Below the pieces are notes generated by a model. That model had not been told where the DNA came from. It saw only the letters and a list, made by a program, of their open reading frames with translations, and searched no databases. From Clostridium sporogenes (GTDB taxonomy: Bacteria > Bacillota > Clostridia > Clostridiales > Clostridiaceae): a DNA stretch of 64,000 nt. Position 1 is the first letter of the stretch, and each line of letters begins with the position of its first letter. Position numbers and translations under genes: made by a program. Location of the stretch: contig NZ_CP011663.1 in the NCBI RefSeq assembly GCF_001020205.1, forward strand, positions 2,666,001-2,730,000. The letters run 5' to 3'. Positions 18,269-26,204 of the stretch are shown in pieces.

Positions 18269-18612
18269 AAAATTTACCTCCAAATTCTGATTTATCTGTA
18301 TCTCTCATACGTATAAATTTTACCTAAGATTATGTTATTATCATAAATCAATTATAACATATTGGATAAATACACCATTATATCAAATTCAGCTTTTTTA
18401 AAAATGGGTGAAACCTTATTTCTTGTTACTTTTATAAAACCTTACTAGTTTATTTTTTATATTCATAAATGTTTATTATAAAACTTTATGTAACAAAAAT
18501 CCTATAAAAAAATATTTTAATAGTATGAGGATAAATTAGGAGGGTTATAACAGTTAAATAATTATAGAATATGTTTAATTAAGACCTATATAAATTTGGG
18601 GGTGGATTTTTA
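18269..18612. other. Divergent promoter region
   Basis: About 340 AT-rich bases between vanZ and the FAD gene. They carry the two ribosome sites and a TATAAT-like box for the minus strand near 18349; no gene or clear RNA structure is seen. Confidence 0.4.
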
Positions 18613-19404
18613 ATGAAAGTTGTAGTTATCGGCGGCGGTTGGGCCGGATGTGCAGCAGCTATAAGCGCTAAAAAAGCTGGTGCTGATGTTAGTATATTTG
18701 AAAAGACAGATTTACTTTTAGGCTTGGGTAATGTTGGTGGGATAATGAGAAACAACGGAAGATTTACCGCAGCAGAGGAGCTTATAGCTCTAGGTGCTGG
18801 TGATTTAATAAATATAACAGATGAAAGCAGTAGACATAAAAACATAGATTTCCCTGGTCATAAACATGCATGGCTTTATGATGTAAATAAAATAGAACCT
18901 GCTGTGAAAAATCATATGAAAGACATGGGCATAGATATTCATCTTATCTCTAGAATAGTAGATGTAGAAAAAGAAGGAGATAAAATAAAAGGCATATATA
19001 TTTCAGACGGAACCTATGTAGATGGTGATGTGTTTATAGAAACCACTGGTTCCACAGGACCTATGGGTAATTGTTTAAGATACGGTAATGGATGTTCTAT
19101 GTGTATTTTAAGATGTCCTGCCTTTGGACCTAGAGTAAGCTTAACCTCTAGAGCTGGTATAGAGGATTTTCAAGGAGAAAGAGAAGATGATTTATTAGGA
19201 GCTTTTAGTGGTTCCTGTAAACTAGCTAAAGAAACTATGTCTGAAGAACTTATAAAAGAACTTGATGAAACTGGAGTATTAGTTTTAAAGGTTCCAAAAG
19301 AAGATATAAACTTAGATAAATTGAAAATGAAAGTTTGTCAGCAATATGCTCTAAAGGAATTTGCGGAAAATATTGTAATTTTAGACACTGGACATGCAAG
19401 GTAA
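18613..19404 (+). CDS. FAD-dependent oxidoreductase, truncated at the 3' end
   Basis: The N-terminus is a Rossmann FAD-binding fold: VVVIGGGWAGCAAAISAKKAG with GxGxxG-like spacing and an acidic FEK at the end of strand 2. A later ETTGSTGPMG matches the second FAD motif, and CSMCILRCPAFGPR gives a cysteine cluster. Relatives are usually well over 400 residues; this one stops at 263, right after NIVILDTGHA, where the sequence changes character. The start has a GGGGGTGG site. The break marks a junction with inserted DNA, very likely the left end of the prophage. The product is probably inactive. Confidence 0.8.
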   Translation: MKVVVIGGGWAGCAAAISAKKAGADVSIFEKTDLLLGLGNVGGIMRNNGRFTAAEELIALGAGDLINITDESSRHKNIDFPGHKHAWLYDVNKIEPAVKNHMKDMGIDIHLISRIVDVEKEGDKIKGIYISDGTYVDGDVFIETTGSTGPMGNCLRYGNGCSMCILRCPAFGPRVSLTSRAGIEDFQGEREDDLLGAFSGSCKLAKETMSEELIKELDETGVLVLKVPKEDINLDKLKMKVCQQYALKEFAENIVILDTGHAR

Positions 19405-19670
19405 ACAAAACTGCAACATTCAAAAAGATTTTTAAAACAATTGAAAGTAATGAATCTGTAGCCTATTCTAGCCTGCCTGAAGACACCATAGCTGAAAAAA
19501 TTTATAAATTAAGAATGATTAAAGGATGCACTCAACGTGAATTTGCTAAAATATGTTCAATTGGATATTCAAGTTTATGCAAATATGAATTAGGGTTTAA
19601 TCCTAGTATTAAAAACTTAAATAAAATTAGTAGTAAATTTAATATTGATATAGGCTATTTTTTAAAGTAG
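19405..19670 (+). pseudogene. 3' fragment of an XRE-type HTH protein
   Basis: The frame VNKTATFKKIFKTIESNESV... carries a helix-turn-helix (LRMIKGCTQREFAKICSIGY, then SLCKYELG) and ends with the NIDIGYFLK tail of XRE proteins. The only start codon available lies inside the FAD gene in another frame, and the sequence becomes HTH-like right at the junction, so this is the tail of a longer gene joined there by the insertion. Confidence 0.65.
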
Positions 19671-19694
19671 GAAATTAATAAAATTTCCTACTTT
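19664..19694 (+). terminator. Bidirectional terminator
   Basis: AAAGTAGGAAATT and AATTTCCTACTTT form a 13-bp stem followed by a T-run. It ends the HTH fragment and overlaps the end of the SOS peptide gene. Confidence 0.8.
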
Positions 19695-19762
19695 TTATTT
19701 TTAGTTTTTATTATTAATATAACTCTTGTTTTTTTACCAGATTTAGCTTGTCTCTTTTTCAT
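19688..19762 (-). CDS. Tiny basic peptide (24 aa) under LexA-type control
   Basis: The peptide starts MKKRQAKSGKKTRVILII and ends KTKNKK: eleven lysine or arginine residues with a short VILII core. It has a GGGGG ribosome site 7 bases before ATG, a textbook sigma-A promoter 42 bases upstream and a LexA-like box touching the -35. Such strong signals argue that it is a real gene despite its size. Function unknown; SOS control suggests a role at prophage induction or as a growth-arrest peptide. Confidence 0.6.
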   Translation of the reverse strand: MKKRQAKSGKKTRVILIIKTKNKK

Positions 19763-19803
19763 ATGTATTCCCCCGGTAATCACTAATTTTACTTTACTAC
19801 TAA

Positions 19804-19844
19804 ATTATACCGCTAATGGTTCAAATATTCAAGAACATCTGTTC
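19804..19844 (-). promoter_or_regulatory. Sigma-A promoter with LexA (SOS) box
   Basis: On the minus strand TTGAAT (19827-19832), 17 bases, TATAAT (19804-19809). GAAC-N4-GTTC at 19833-19844, the Gram-positive LexA core, abuts the -35. Confidence 0.75.
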
Positions 19845-19920
19845 GAGTTAAATATTTTAAATGTTCCTTTAAAATTCTTATAATCTAGTATTTCCCTTTA
19901 ATGCTATTATACAACAGAAA

Positions 19921-19939
19921 ATATTCATGGTATGAATAT
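19921..19939. promoter_or_regulatory. Perfect palindrome, probable repressor operator
   Basis: ATATTCAT-GGT-ATGAATAT, 8+3+8, lies about 95 bases before the XRE gene at 20032 and between the divergent SOS peptide and XRE genes. Confidence 0.55.
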
Positions 19940-20031
19940 CGCTCGTCTTTTTACCACATTTTTCTTATTTATTATTGTAATATTTTGTCGTAAAATTAAA
20001 ACAAATAGGATATTTGGGCGAGGTGGTACAT

Positions 20032-20268
20032 ATGATAAAGATTTTTCGAGAACATAAAGGAATTAGACAAGAAGATTTAGCGAGCAGATTAGGTATAACA
20101 CAACCTTATTTAAGTAAATTGGAAAATAACTCTATATATAAGATTAATGTTAATGTAGATCTTATAGAAAATTTAGCAATGGAACTTAATATTTGTCCAG
20201 TTGCTGTATTTTTGTATTTTCTTAATGTAAAGTTTTCATGTCCTTTTCATTTAAAAAAGACAGAATAA
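20032..20268 (+). CDS. XRE family transcriptional regulator, 78 aa
   Basis: A single helix-turn-helix: FREHKGIRQEDLASRLGITQ followed by PYLSKLEN, the classic Cro/CI pattern, then a helical dimerisation tail with LAMELNICPVAVFLYF. The ATG at 20032 follows GAGGTGG at 5 bases; the frame extends upstream to a TTG that overlaps this site. It may bind the palindrome at 19921. Confidence 0.82.
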   Translation: MIKIFREHKGIRQEDLASRLGITQPYLSKLENNSIYKINVNVDLIENLAMELNICPVAVFLYFLNVKFSCPFHLKKTE

Positions 20269-20338
20269 ATGGAAATTAAATAAATCTTTCTTATCCTGCT
20301 ATAAACTTGTTTTATAAATGTTTATAGGAGGTATTATT

Positions 20339-20620
20339 TTGTTTGGAGATAGATTGAAAGAATTAAGAGAAGAAAAAGAAATGACACAAGAAGAACTTGG
20401 TAAGCTTTTAAATGTTTCTAGACAAACCATATCTGGATATGAAGCTGGCGCTATAGAACCAAGTATAAGTAATTTAATTAAACTAGCAAATATATTTAAT
20501 ATTAGCTTAGATTATTTACTGGGTAGAACAAAAGAAAGATATAATTTAAATCTAAAAGATAAAAAGAACAAGGAATTATTATTAGATCTAATAAAAGTAA
20601 TAGAAAATCATAAAAAATAA
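20339..20620 (+). CDS. XRE/SinR-like repressor, 93 aa, TTG start
   Basis: The start is TTG at 20339-20341, 7 bases after AGGAGG; the ATG further upstream (20318) precedes that ribosome site. FGDRLKELREEKEMTQEEL, then GKLLNVSRQTISGYEAGAIE is a canonical Cro/CI helix-turn-helix, and the tail NISLDYLLGRTKERY is typical of SinR and phage repressors. It is probably a lysogeny-side regulator. A terminator follows at once. Confidence 0.85.
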   Translation: MFGDRLKELREEKEMTQEELGKLLNVSRQTISGYEAGAIEPSISNLIKLANIFNISLDYLLGRTKERYNLNLKDKKNKELLLDLIKVIENHKK

Positions 20621-20645
20621 GCCTTGGTATTATCCAAGACTTATT
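20616..20645. terminator. Bidirectional terminator between convergent genes
   Basis: AATAAG-C-CTTGG pairs with CCAAG-A-CTTATT, then TTTT; it serves the XRE gene and the lipoprotein gene. Confidence 0.8.
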
Positions 20646-21111
20646 TTTGATTTTCTATAACATTGCCACTAATTTGTGGAGCCCCTGTTTCGCTTTTATT
20701 TTCATTTAGCTTGCCATAAACTTTTACTTTGTCTCCTTCTTTTACTTCTGCCTTTCCAAAGTTTTCAACATCATACATACCATATCCTTCACCCTCTTTT
20801 GTTTTTACGGTAAACTTAGGTAATACTGAGTTAGTATTATCAATAAAGCTTACTTCTCCTTCTATATAATATGATTTCCCTTTTAATTCTTTTTCATGTC
20901 CATTAATTTTTACAAAGTCAGCCTTTACAGCAGAATTTTTTATTTCTTTATTTAATTCTTCTTGACCTTTTTCTTTCGCAGATTCTTTTTTAGCTTGTTC
21001 TTGTTTTGGTTTATCATTATTTTTGTTTTCTTCATTGCTTTGTGTAGACCCACAAGCAACTAATCCTAAGGCTAAAATTCCTGCTATTAATATAGATATT
21101 AGTTTTTTCAT
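20641..21111 (-). CDS. Lipoprotein with predicted OB-fold domain
   Basis: The signal peptide MKKLISILIAGILALGLVAC ends in the lipobox LGLVAC, so the protein is lipid-anchored outside the membrane. A Lys/Glu/Gln-rich linker (residues 25-60) follows. The C-terminal part (FVKINGHEKELKGKSYYIEG, then KVKVYGKLNENKS) looks like a five-stranded OB fold as found in tRNA_anti-like lipoproteins. Prophage-borne lipoproteins often alter surface properties or block superinfection; here that is only a guess. Confidence 0.78.
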   Translation of the reverse strand: MKKLISILIAGILALGLVACGSTQSNEENKNNDKPKQEQAKKESAKEKGQEELNKEIKNSAVKADFVKINGHEKELKGKSYYIEGEVSFIDNTNSVLPKFTVKTKEGEGYGMYDVENFGKAEVKEGDKVKVYGKLNENKSETGAPQISGNVIENQK

Positions 21112-21226
21112 GTACTAATCCCCCTCTATTAAGTAATATAGTTTAATTATAACAAAAATGTAATATTTGTAAATAAATTATCAAATTTTAACTAGCTAGA
21201 TTAAAATTATTATACCTGGATATAGT

Positions 21227-21259
21227 AAGAACTCTAAAGATTAGCCCTCTAGAGTTCTT
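21227..21259 (-). terminator. Terminator after the gene at 21280
   Basis: AAGAACTCTA pairs with TAGAGTTCTT (10 bp). Just upstream on the plus strand is CCTGGATATAGTA, which resembles the promoters of the small-RNA cassettes at 26.6-27.0 kb. Confidence 0.7.
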
Positions 21260-21279
21260 ATTTATGTGCAATATATTTC

Positions 21280-22260
21280 TTATTTTTCAGGCACTAATTT
21301 TACACTTTTTAATCCCGCTACATTTATTATATCTCCATCTTCTAAATTTATAATTACTTCTTTAACTCCTATATCTCCGCCTAATATCTCATTCGTCTTT
21401 GCTCCTCCAGACTTTCCGTATATTACAAAATTCCCTTGGCCGCTTTCAACAATCGCTTTATATCTTCCTTCTGTTATATCTTGTCCACAAATCCAATAAC
21501 CAGAATAAATACTTGTTTCTTTATAAGGTACTAAGCTTCTTTTTATTGGTTTCATATTAACGCTCATACTTGAAATTTTTATTTTATTGCCTTGTGTTAA
21601 TATTATTCTATACTTATCAATTCCTAAATCATTTCCACCTATTTCATTAGTTAATAATGAACCATCTGCTGAATATATATTAAAATTGCCTGAACCATTA
21701 AAAGTAACATCATAAGCCCCTGCATCTATATGAGTACCAACAGTATGTTCACCTGCTGATAATTCTTTAGTATTTTTATTTACAAAATCATTCCATTTTT
21801 TAGCTTCGGCTGCCTTTTCTTCTTCAGCCTTCTTTTTTTCTTTATCTTCCCATTTTTTAACTTGAATAGCCTGCTCTTTTAACAATCTTTCATAGTCACT
21901 TTTAATACTTTCCTTTTCTTTAGAAGGCATTTTTTCGTACTTTTTTTGTATTTTATCAAATTGTTCTATTTGGCCAGGTTCAAAATCTTCATAATGCTTT
22001 TTCAATAATTCTTTATCTTTTGAACTTAGAATACTTTTATTTTCTGTAGCAACCTTATTATTGGTTTTTACATCTTTCTTAGTATTAGACTTGGTAGGAA
22101 ATGCAATAAACGCTACTATTGATAAAATAATAGATCCTATCAATATTTTTTTATTTCTTTTATTATCTTGCTTTTTAATAGTATTTTTAATAATTAATAT
22201 AATTGAAACAATTGCTCCAATACATCCAATCAAAAATAAAATAATCGTAAACGTCTCCAT
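21280..22260 (-). CDS. Membrane protein with coiled coil and two repeated beta domains
   Basis: The ATG at 22258-22260 follows AAGGAG at 8 bases. Two membrane helices lie at residues 3-25 and 40-55, a Lys/Glu-rich coiled coil spans about 80-165, and two similar 70-residue domains follow. Shared features are AGAYDVTFNGSGNFNIY... and EGRYKAIVESGQGNFVIY, each followed by TNEI(L/G)GG(D/N) and a GD/GN-x-I turn, so the C-terminus arose by duplication. It likely exposes the beta domains at the cell surface. The function is unknown. Confidence 0.7.
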   Translation of the reverse strand: METFTIILFLIGCIGAIVSIILIIKNTIKKQDNKRNKKILIGSIILSIVAFIAFPTKSNTKKDVKTNNKVATENKSILSSKDKELLKKHYEDFEPGQIEQFDKIQKKYEKMPSKEKESIKSDYERLLKEQAIQVKKWEDKEKKKAEEEKAAEAKKWNDFVNKNTKELSAGEHTVGTHIDAGAYDVTFNGSGNFNIYSADGSLLTNEIGGNDLGIDKYRIILTQGNKIKISSMSVNMKPIKRSLVPYKETSIYSGYWICGQDITEGRYKAIVESGQGNFVIYGKSGGAKTNEILGGDIGVKEVIINLEDGDIINVAGLKSVKLVPEK

Positions 22261-22426
22261 AAAACACACTCCTTAAATTTTTTGTGACTGAAATATATTC
22301 TATGCTGATTATATAATACATTTACATAAAGTTCAAATATTGTACATAGTTCTCAAAAATATTAAGTTTTTCATGCACCTCTCATATATACCTGTCACGT
22401 ATAACTCTATAATAGGTACAAAATAA

Positions 22427-22450
22427 AGCTTAGACATTAGTATCTAAGCT
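22427..22450 (-). terminator. Hairpin after the replication-relaxation gene
   Basis: AGCTTAGA and TCTAAGCT form an 8-bp stem with an 8-base loop. The flanks 22261-22517 hold no other feature. Confidence 0.65.
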
Positions 22451-22517
22451 ATTCCATGCTTACAGTACAATAAGTAATATTTTTTGTAATTAGTGATTCC
22501 CTTTTGAAAATTAGTAA

Positions 22518-23114
22518 TTAGTTAAATAATGTGTTTATATTATTTATGCACATAGTAGTATATAGAATATTAAAAGGTAAATTATTATTAGAAGAAGAGA
22601 TAAAAGGTCTAACAATTAAAACTGTTGGGAAAATATCTGTATCTAAATCTTTATACTTTTCTTGAAAATAATTAGAGTTATAAATATCTAACAACTTTTT
22701 ATTAGATGTAAAATGTGTATAATCAACTTCTATTAATATAGGGTAGAAATACCCATCTCTTATGCACTCTATAAGTCCATCTGCTCTATATTCTTTATTC
22801 TTACACTTTATTGTATATTCTTTTTTAAAACACTTTATTTCTGCCCCTAGATTTATTATTTCTGCATATATATCTAATACTTTTAAATCATGTATAGATA
22901 ATTTTTTATCTAAATAGTATACGGCTTCACTTCGCATATCCTTTCTATATCTTTTTATATATTTGCTATTATAAAGAGTTCTAAGCCTTTTTCTAGCTTG
23001 ATAATAATTTTGCTTACATTTATTAAAAAATATCTTACTGCATTGGTTAATTGTAATACTTCCATACTGCTCTATAAATTTTAAAATATCTTTATCTCTA
23101 TTTGTTAGATACAT
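22518..23114 (-). CDS. Replication-relaxation family protein
   Basis: The N-terminal winged helix (LTNRDKDILKFIEQYGSITI, then QCSKIFF and RKRLRTLYNSKYIKRYR) and the C-terminal region LIECIRDGYFYPILIEVDYT fit the Replic_Relax family found on plasmids, ICEs and phage-plasmids next to FtsK-like ATPases. The acidic strand resembles a nuclease core, though activity is not shown. The ATG at 23112-23114 is preferred; another ATG 21 bases upstream has no ribosome site. It overlaps the end of the FtsK-like gene, so both are co-translated. Confidence 0.78.
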   Translation of the reverse strand: MYLTNRDKDILKFIEQYGSITINQCSKIFFNKCKQNYYQARKRLRTLYNSKYIKRYRKDMRSEAVYYLDKKLSIHDLKVLDIYAEIINLGAEIKCFKKEYTIKCKNKEYRADGLIECIRDGYFYPILIEVDYTHFTSNKKLLDIYNSNYFQEKYKDLDTDIFPTVLIVRPFISSSNNNLPFNILYTTMCINNINTLFN

Positions 23115-24331
23115 ATTTTTACCCTGCTTTTGCATTTCTTATTTTTAGGTTTTGCTTCTGTTAATGACTTAGTTTCTTTTAAAGATTCTTTTTTATAATT
23201 ATAATAATTTTTGTGGTCCATATCTATATGAGGTTCTAAAATATCTTTTATCATTTTGTTATCTATATAAAGCGTTTTTATTAAATATTCCTCATCCGAA
23301 TTAACTATAGCTTCTCTCTTAGGTTTTAAATTAAATGCTTTCTCGGAATCTGTAACTACTAAAGAACTGGCAATATTAGATTGTTTAAAGCTAACTTTAC
23401 AATTAAACTGTGCTTTTAGGCGTGGTGGCAAACTCTCCTTGTCTGGTCTTTGCAAACTTGCCAATACATATATTCCAGTACATCTGCTCTGCTGTATTAA
23501 CTTTACAAGTAGATCCAAACATTTAGTTTTTAATTCTGTATCTTCTTTATTATCTAAACTATCTGGCATATAAGAAGTAAATTCATCCATAGCCAAATAA
23601 ATTACACGCATCTTTCTTTTAGGAAATGCTTTATTCCATTCGTATATATCATCTACATATCTACTTTTAATACTATTAAACATAGATATTCTCTTCTCCA
23701 TAGTATGATAAAGATATTGAAACATTTTATAAGCTTCTTCTAATGTTGAAGCATATCCTCTACATTGTTTTATGTCTTTAAACTTTCTTAAATCTTTCTT
23801 TGCAGATACCTGCGCTAAAAATAATTCTATATCTCTAGCACTATTGAATTGTATAAGGTTAACTAGAGCTGTTACCATACATAAAGTTTTACCGCTGCTA
23901 TTTATTCCTGAAAATAAAACATGTGGTAAGTCTCGAATATTTAATATAACATCCTGAAGTGTATAAGTTTTTCCTATAAATAATTCATAAGGTTTAACTT
24001 TAATTGGAGTATATTTATAACTATCTGTTAGCTTTTCTTTTATAACATATATAGTTGCCGTTTTAAGATTTTCGTTTTGTTGTATTTCTACATAACTCCC
24101 TAAGCTACTTTCTAATAGATCCTTTGCATTTTCTAGCTTTTCAAAACCCACTCCATATAAACTAATTATAACTTTGTATCCATTCTCTGTGTTTTTTATA
24201 TCCATTACTTTATAATCTAAATTATTATTTTCTAATGTATCTTTTATAATTTTTTTAACTTTCCTTTTAGTACTAATTACATAATTATATCCATAAACTA
24301 ATCCTCCTGCTAATGCAAACTCTGTAATCAC
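23105..24331 (-). CDS. FtsK/SpoIIIE-type DNA translocase
   Basis: After a short hydrophobic N-terminus the ATPase domain shows a Walker A variant FSGINSSGKT (residues about 140-149), Walker B VIYLAMDEFTSYM, and QQSRCTGIYVLASLQRPD, the conserved FtsK/TcpA stretch. Relatives work in plasmid and ICE DNA movement beside replication-relaxation proteins. The Lys-rich tail (KPKNKKCKSRVK) may bind DNA. The GTG start overlaps the TGA of the preceding gene (GTGA), so translation is coupled. Confidence 0.82.
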   Translation of the reverse strand: MITEFALAGGLVYGYNYVISTKRKVKKIIKDTLENNNLDYKVMDIKNTENGYKVIISLYGVGFEKLENAKDLLESSLGSYVEIQQNENLKTATIYVIKEKLTDSYKYTPIKVKPYELFIGKTYTLQDVILNIRDLPHVLFSGINSSGKTLCMVTALVNLIQFNSARDIELFLAQVSAKKDLRKFKDIKQCRGYASTLEEAYKMFQYLYHTMEKRISMFNSIKSRYVDDIYEWNKAFPKRKMRVIYLAMDEFTSYMPDSLDNKEDTELKTKCLDLLVKLIQQSRCTGIYVLASLQRPDKESLPPRLKAQFNCKVSFKQSNIASSLVVTDSEKAFNLKPKREAIVNSDEEYLIKTLYIDNKMIKDILEPHIDMDHKNYYNYKKESLKETKSLTEAKPKNKKCKSRVKICI

Positions 24332-24471
24332 TTTCTTTTCACCCTTTCTTTAAATGTTCCACAATAAAGAAAAGTTCCTATTAATCCACCAAAGCTTATT
24401 AAAAAGAATTGGTAGTAATTTAAACTTAAAACAGTTTTTAAAATAGTCTTATCTAACCAAAATAGATCCAT
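24328..24471 (-). CDS. Small membrane protein, 47 aa
   Basis: ATG at 24469-24471, 5 bases after GGAGG. The sequence YYQFFLISFGGLIGTFLY is one membrane helix, followed by a basic tail (FKERVKRK) facing the cytosol. It overlaps the FtsK-like gene by four bases and may anchor it. Confidence 0.6.
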   Translation of the reverse strand: MDLFWLDKTILKTVLSLNYYQFFLISFGGLIGTFLYCGTFKERVKRK

Positions 24472-24602
24472 ATAAGCCTCCGAATAAATTATTAATAGTT
24501 TGGTTAAACTATGTAACAAGGATAGAGAAAGAGAATAAAAAATAAATATGGTTGTTTATTTGTATATATTCTCAATCTCATTTTCAAAATAAGTTTGGTT
24601 AC

Positions 24603-25148
24603 TTATTTTATTACTTTCAAATAAGGTTTTGAAGTAGGTTGCATGTTATATACTGTACTAGCAACCGCATAAGGTGTAATATAATCCTTTAAGGCTTCCA
24701 TATCTTTCTCGCAGATATGGTGGCTTTTTAATTTTGTATAAATTTCATGTGCATCATTTTCGAATTTGCATTTTCCATACTTTTTTAACTCTCCAACAAG
24801 TGCTTTATTTAGCATACTTTTAAATTTTAAAATCTCCTTTCTTGTAAGCATTTTATTTTGTAAAGCTATCCTAAAACAATTTCTAGTTTCTAAATAAAGT
24901 GGATATACTTTTTGTTTGTAAAATATCTGTTCTACTGTTATCTTCTTACCTTTTTTAGGTTTAAATATAGTACAGAATATAAACCAACTAAAACTTACTA
25001 TTGTTGGAATACTAAAAATAATTGTTAGAGATAATACAAAATTAGGATTTAAACCTACCTCCTTCGCAATAAAACTTATGCCTAGAATAATAAATGCACA
25101 AAATCCTATAGCAAATAAAATTGCTATTAAATCTGTTAGTTTTTTCAT
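24603..25148 (-). CDS. Membrane protein with two helices, plasmid module
   Basis: Two membrane helices (residues 5-30 and 36-62) precede a cytosolic helical domain ending KSHHICEKDMEALKDYI. No family is recognised. It stands at the head of the FtsK/replication-relaxation cluster and has a good ribosome site, so it likely serves the same process. Confidence 0.55.
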   Translation of the reverse strand: MKKLTDLIAILFAIGFCAFIILGISFIAKEVGLNPNFVLSLTIIFSIPTIVSFSWFIFCTIFKPKKGKKITVEQIFYKQKVYPLYLETRNCFRIALQNKMLTRKEILKFKSMLNKALVGELKKYGKCKFENDAHEIYTKLKSHHICEKDMEALKDYITPYAVASTVYNMQPTSKPYLKVIK

Positions 25149-25220
25149 TTAAAAAAACATCCTTTCTTTTGTTATTCATATAACTTTTTTCTTTAGTTAT
25201 ATGTACCAGAAAGGGTATTC

Positions 25221-25361
25221 TTATTCCCTTTCCTGCAAATGCATAACATAATGTTCTATTGCATCTTTTATAAAATCACTTTTTTCTTCTAGGCTTTTCA
25301 CATAAGTATATAATTTTAAATCTCTAGTTGTTTGTTTAAAACTTACGCCAATTCGTAACAA
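25221..25361 (-). CDS. Small ribbon-helix-helix protein, TTG start, 46 aa
   Basis: A TTG at 25359-25361 follows GGAGG at 9 bases. The protein MLRIGVSFKQTTRDLKLY... ends HYVMHLQERE. A strand (RIGVSFK) followed by helices (RDLKLYTYVKS, SDFIKDAIEHYV) is the CopG/plasmid-type RHH layout. It probably controls the plasmid-like module. Confidence 0.65.
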   Translation of the reverse strand: MLRIGVSFKQTTRDLKLYTYVKSLEEKSDFIKDAIEHYVMHLQERE

Positions 25362-25479
25362 TATTTACATCCTCCTTATGCTTACTTTACTTCTACTATA
25401 TGCAAGCATTACATAAATATTGCCTGTCCACTTAAAATAATTAACTACTTAGTTAATTATAGAAATAAAAAAAGAAGTG

Positions 25480-25686
25480 TTAGCTTTCTTCCACTTCAAT
25501 TATATCTTCTATTTTTTTATTTATTTTTTTAGAAATATTATATAAAATTTCCACACTTGGCTGAGATACATTTTTTTCATATCGATTATATTGGTATGGG
25601 CTTATTCCTAAGAATTCAGCAAAATCTTTTTGAAATTTATAACCCATTTCTAGTCTAATATCTAATAATTTATTTTTTATACTCAC
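25480..25686 (-). CDS. XRE family regulator, 68 aa, GTG start
   Basis: KNKLLDIRLEMGYKFQKDFA followed by EFLGISPYQYNRYEKNVSQP is a Cro/CI-type helix-turn-helix. The GTG at 25684-25686 follows GGGGTGG at 5 bases. Its ribosome site and start codon lie inside a 14-bp inverted repeat, which suggests self-control at DNA or RNA level. Confidence 0.75.
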   Translation of the reverse strand: MSIKNKLLDIRLEMGYKFQKDFAEFLGISPYQYNRYEKNVSQPSVEILYNISKKINKKIEDIIEVEES

Positions 25687-25731
25687 ATATACCACCCCAT
25701 TCCAGTATATGTGAGTATTCTAGGAATGGGG
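25679..25731 (-). promoter_or_regulatory. Interlocked inverted repeats over the XRE start
   Basis: ATACTCACATATAC (25679-25692) and GTATATGTGAGTAT (25705-25718) are perfect 14-bp inverted repeats. CCCCATTCC (25695-25703) and GGAATGGGG (25723-25731) form a second stem that interlocks with the first, so the two RNA stems could exclude each other or form a pseudoknot. Confidence 0.6.
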
Positions 25732-25749
25732 TTAAAATTCCTCTTGTTT

Positions 25750-25995
25750 TTATTTTAATTCTGCTAATTTAATTATTTTGTTTGTATTTGGTTGTCGCAA
25801 ATAAATAAATTTTTCTTCTTCGTGGACATCATATATAGATATCCAAAGGGGTCTGTTTTGATCTAAGCAATACATATATTCTCCATTGCTAGGGCAATTA
25901 TCTTCTGCAGGTTGAATTGCTTTAGCAACTCCTATAAATCTTGTAGATGCCCCTATTAGTAAGCTTGTTAATAAACTTATAACCACCTTTTTCAT
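25750..25995 (-). CDS. Small secreted protein, 81 aa
   Basis: A signal-peptide-like N-terminus (MKKVVISLLTSLLIGASTRF...) is followed by a short domain with two cysteines (NCPSNGEYMYCLDQNRPLW). No family is recognised. It lies in the plasmid-like module, preceding the XRE gene on the same strand. Confidence 0.5.
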   Translation of the reverse strand: MKKVVISLLTSLLIGASTRFIGVAKAIQPAEDNCPSNGEYMYCLDQNRPLWISIYDVHEEEKFIYLRQPNTNKIIKLAELK

Positions 25996-26010
25996 TTTTA
26001 ATCCATCCCC

Positions 26011-26193
26011 TTATTCTTGTTTTAACGATTCTTCTCTTTCTTTTAATAAGTCCCTAAATTCTTCTATGTCTTCTAATGAAGCTTTATTTCTTATAAAACT
26101 TCTAGCACTGCTCCGACTTTTTAAATAACTTGCATACTCTCTATTTTTCTTTTCCCAATTCTGATTAGCTATTGTCTGTTTAGATTTTCCCAT
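26011..26193 (-). CDS. Small charged protein, 60 aa
   Basis: MGKSKQTIANQNWEKKNREY... is rich in Lys, Arg and Glu and mostly helical, ending EEFRDLLKEREESLKQE. It resembles small proteins of clostridial plasmids and phages with no known function. A GGAGG site precedes it, overlapping the stop of the small membrane peptide gene upstream. Confidence 0.55.
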   Translation of the reverse strand: MGKSKQTIANQNWEKKNREYASYLKSRSSARSFIRNKASLEDIEEFRDLLKEREESLKQE

Positions 26194-26204
26194 TTGAAAA
26201 CCTC

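Noticed and set aside
18579..18845. Minus-strand frame opposite the FAD gene start
   Set aside because: Shadow of the Rossmann-fold gene; no ribosome site.
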